A stretch of 64,000 nt of DNA from Chlamydomonas reinhardtii. Lineage: Eukaryota > Chlorophyta > Chlorophyceae > Chlamydomonadales > Chlamydomonadaceae. How positions within the stretch are numbered: position 1 is the first letter of the stretch; every line of letters starts with the position of its first letter. Positions 63,548 through 64,000 of the stretch are shown one piece after another. The DNA lies in NCBI RefSeq assembly GCF_000002595.2, contig NC_057012.1, positions 186,001 to 250,000 on the forward strand, read 5' to 3'. The notes below the pieces were generated by a model. It saw only the letters and a program-made list of their open reading frames with translations. It had not been told where the DNA came from and did no database searches. The position numbers and the translations under genes were made by a program.

Positions 63548-64000
63548 CTGGGCGCAGGAGTGGGATGGAGGGGAGGGGCGTGGCGGGCCCAGGAAGTGCA
63601 CGCAGGGGACGGCACGGGCACTGTGTCACGGCCCGACGTGCGACGCGTTGGTGGGGGTGCTTGCGAGCGCTGCGAGAAATTGAATATACGGCCGTACACG
63701 TAACACACATGAATAAGCGGGCGAGCTGCAGTTGGTCACGCTTCAGGAGTTGTTTTCGCAATTCTCGCGCGGCCGACCTGTTCGCGAGCTGCTCAGGATC
63801 CGGCTAAAAGTCGCCACTTTCCTGGCGTCGGTTCCTCCATTTGTCTATTAGCATATAGATGGGTCCAAATGACCGCAAACAAGCTACCTTGAAGTGGGGG
63901 TAGTCCGAATCCTAACGGAATGCGGGACCCGGCAAACATGTCGGCATGCCCACCCACGCGCCAGGTATGCGCCTCGGGCCCGGCCAGGGGGCTCCTAGTA
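63548..64000. repeat. ~1.17-kb tandem repeat, unit 2 (cut by window end)
   Basis: Second copy of the 62378-62826 sequence. One extra G (GCGGGACCC versus GCGGACCC) and a few substitutions separate the copies. It runs to the window edge, so the number of units is unknown. Confidence 0.85.

Overview
The window reads as nuclear DNA of a Chlamydomonas-like (volvocine) green alga. The sequence is GC-rich, with long GT/CA microsatellites, genes split by many short GT-AG introns, TGTAA poly(A)-type signals downstream of several stop codons, and a plastid acetolactate synthase whose many exons and N-terminal extension look algal. There are no bacterial operons, tRNAs, rRNAs or CRISPR arrays.

About nine host genes can be assembled from exon phases and conserved motifs. 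From left to right they are: a small two-membrane-span protein with a one-base frame slip (5411-6150, +); a CmcI/macrocin-type O-methyltransferase (11507-12789, +); a DUF273/GT34-like glycosyltransferase (15312-17286, +); an eleven-exon FkbM-like protein with an assembly gap inside it (20214-25694, +); a single-exon FkbM methyltransferase (26726-27643, -); a 73-residue tail of the small-membrane-protein type (37375-37596, -); a second class I methyltransferase (38668-39693, +); a six-exon FkbM methyltransferase (44076-45836, -); the 13-exon acetolactate synthase large subunit (51284-57251, -); and a secreted EGF/methyltransferase-like/glycosyltransferase-like protein (59334-62085, -).

Six or seven of these carry a signal peptide or signal anchor followed by a sugar-modifying type of domain. 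Four of them share almost the same anchor motif (L-C-x-x-A/G-G...A-x-L...P) in front of unrelated catalytic domains. I infer a loose cluster of Golgi glycan-decorating enzymes (O-methylation and glycosylation, for example for cell-wall or N-glycans), not a demonstrated pathway. A partial copy of the 38.7 kb methyltransferase gene lies inverted inside the first intron of the 15.3 kb glycosyltransferase.

The space between genes is mostly mobile-element debris. There are 5'-truncated LINE copies (18.1-20.0, 28.7-31.1, 32.0-34.5 and 46.2-48.1 kb), LINE 3' tails (1-2.4, 13.8, 25.9 and 43.1 kb), and two near-identical fragments with the zinc-ribbon plus RuvC-III signature of Fanzor/TnpB nucleases (31.3 and 34.6 kb) on either side of a LINE. 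There are also several dispersed repeat families, a near-perfect 123-bp-arm hairpin (11.0-11.3 kb), a ~1.17-kb tandem-type repeat at the right edge, and a ~50-base module that recurs next to GT/CA microsatellites.
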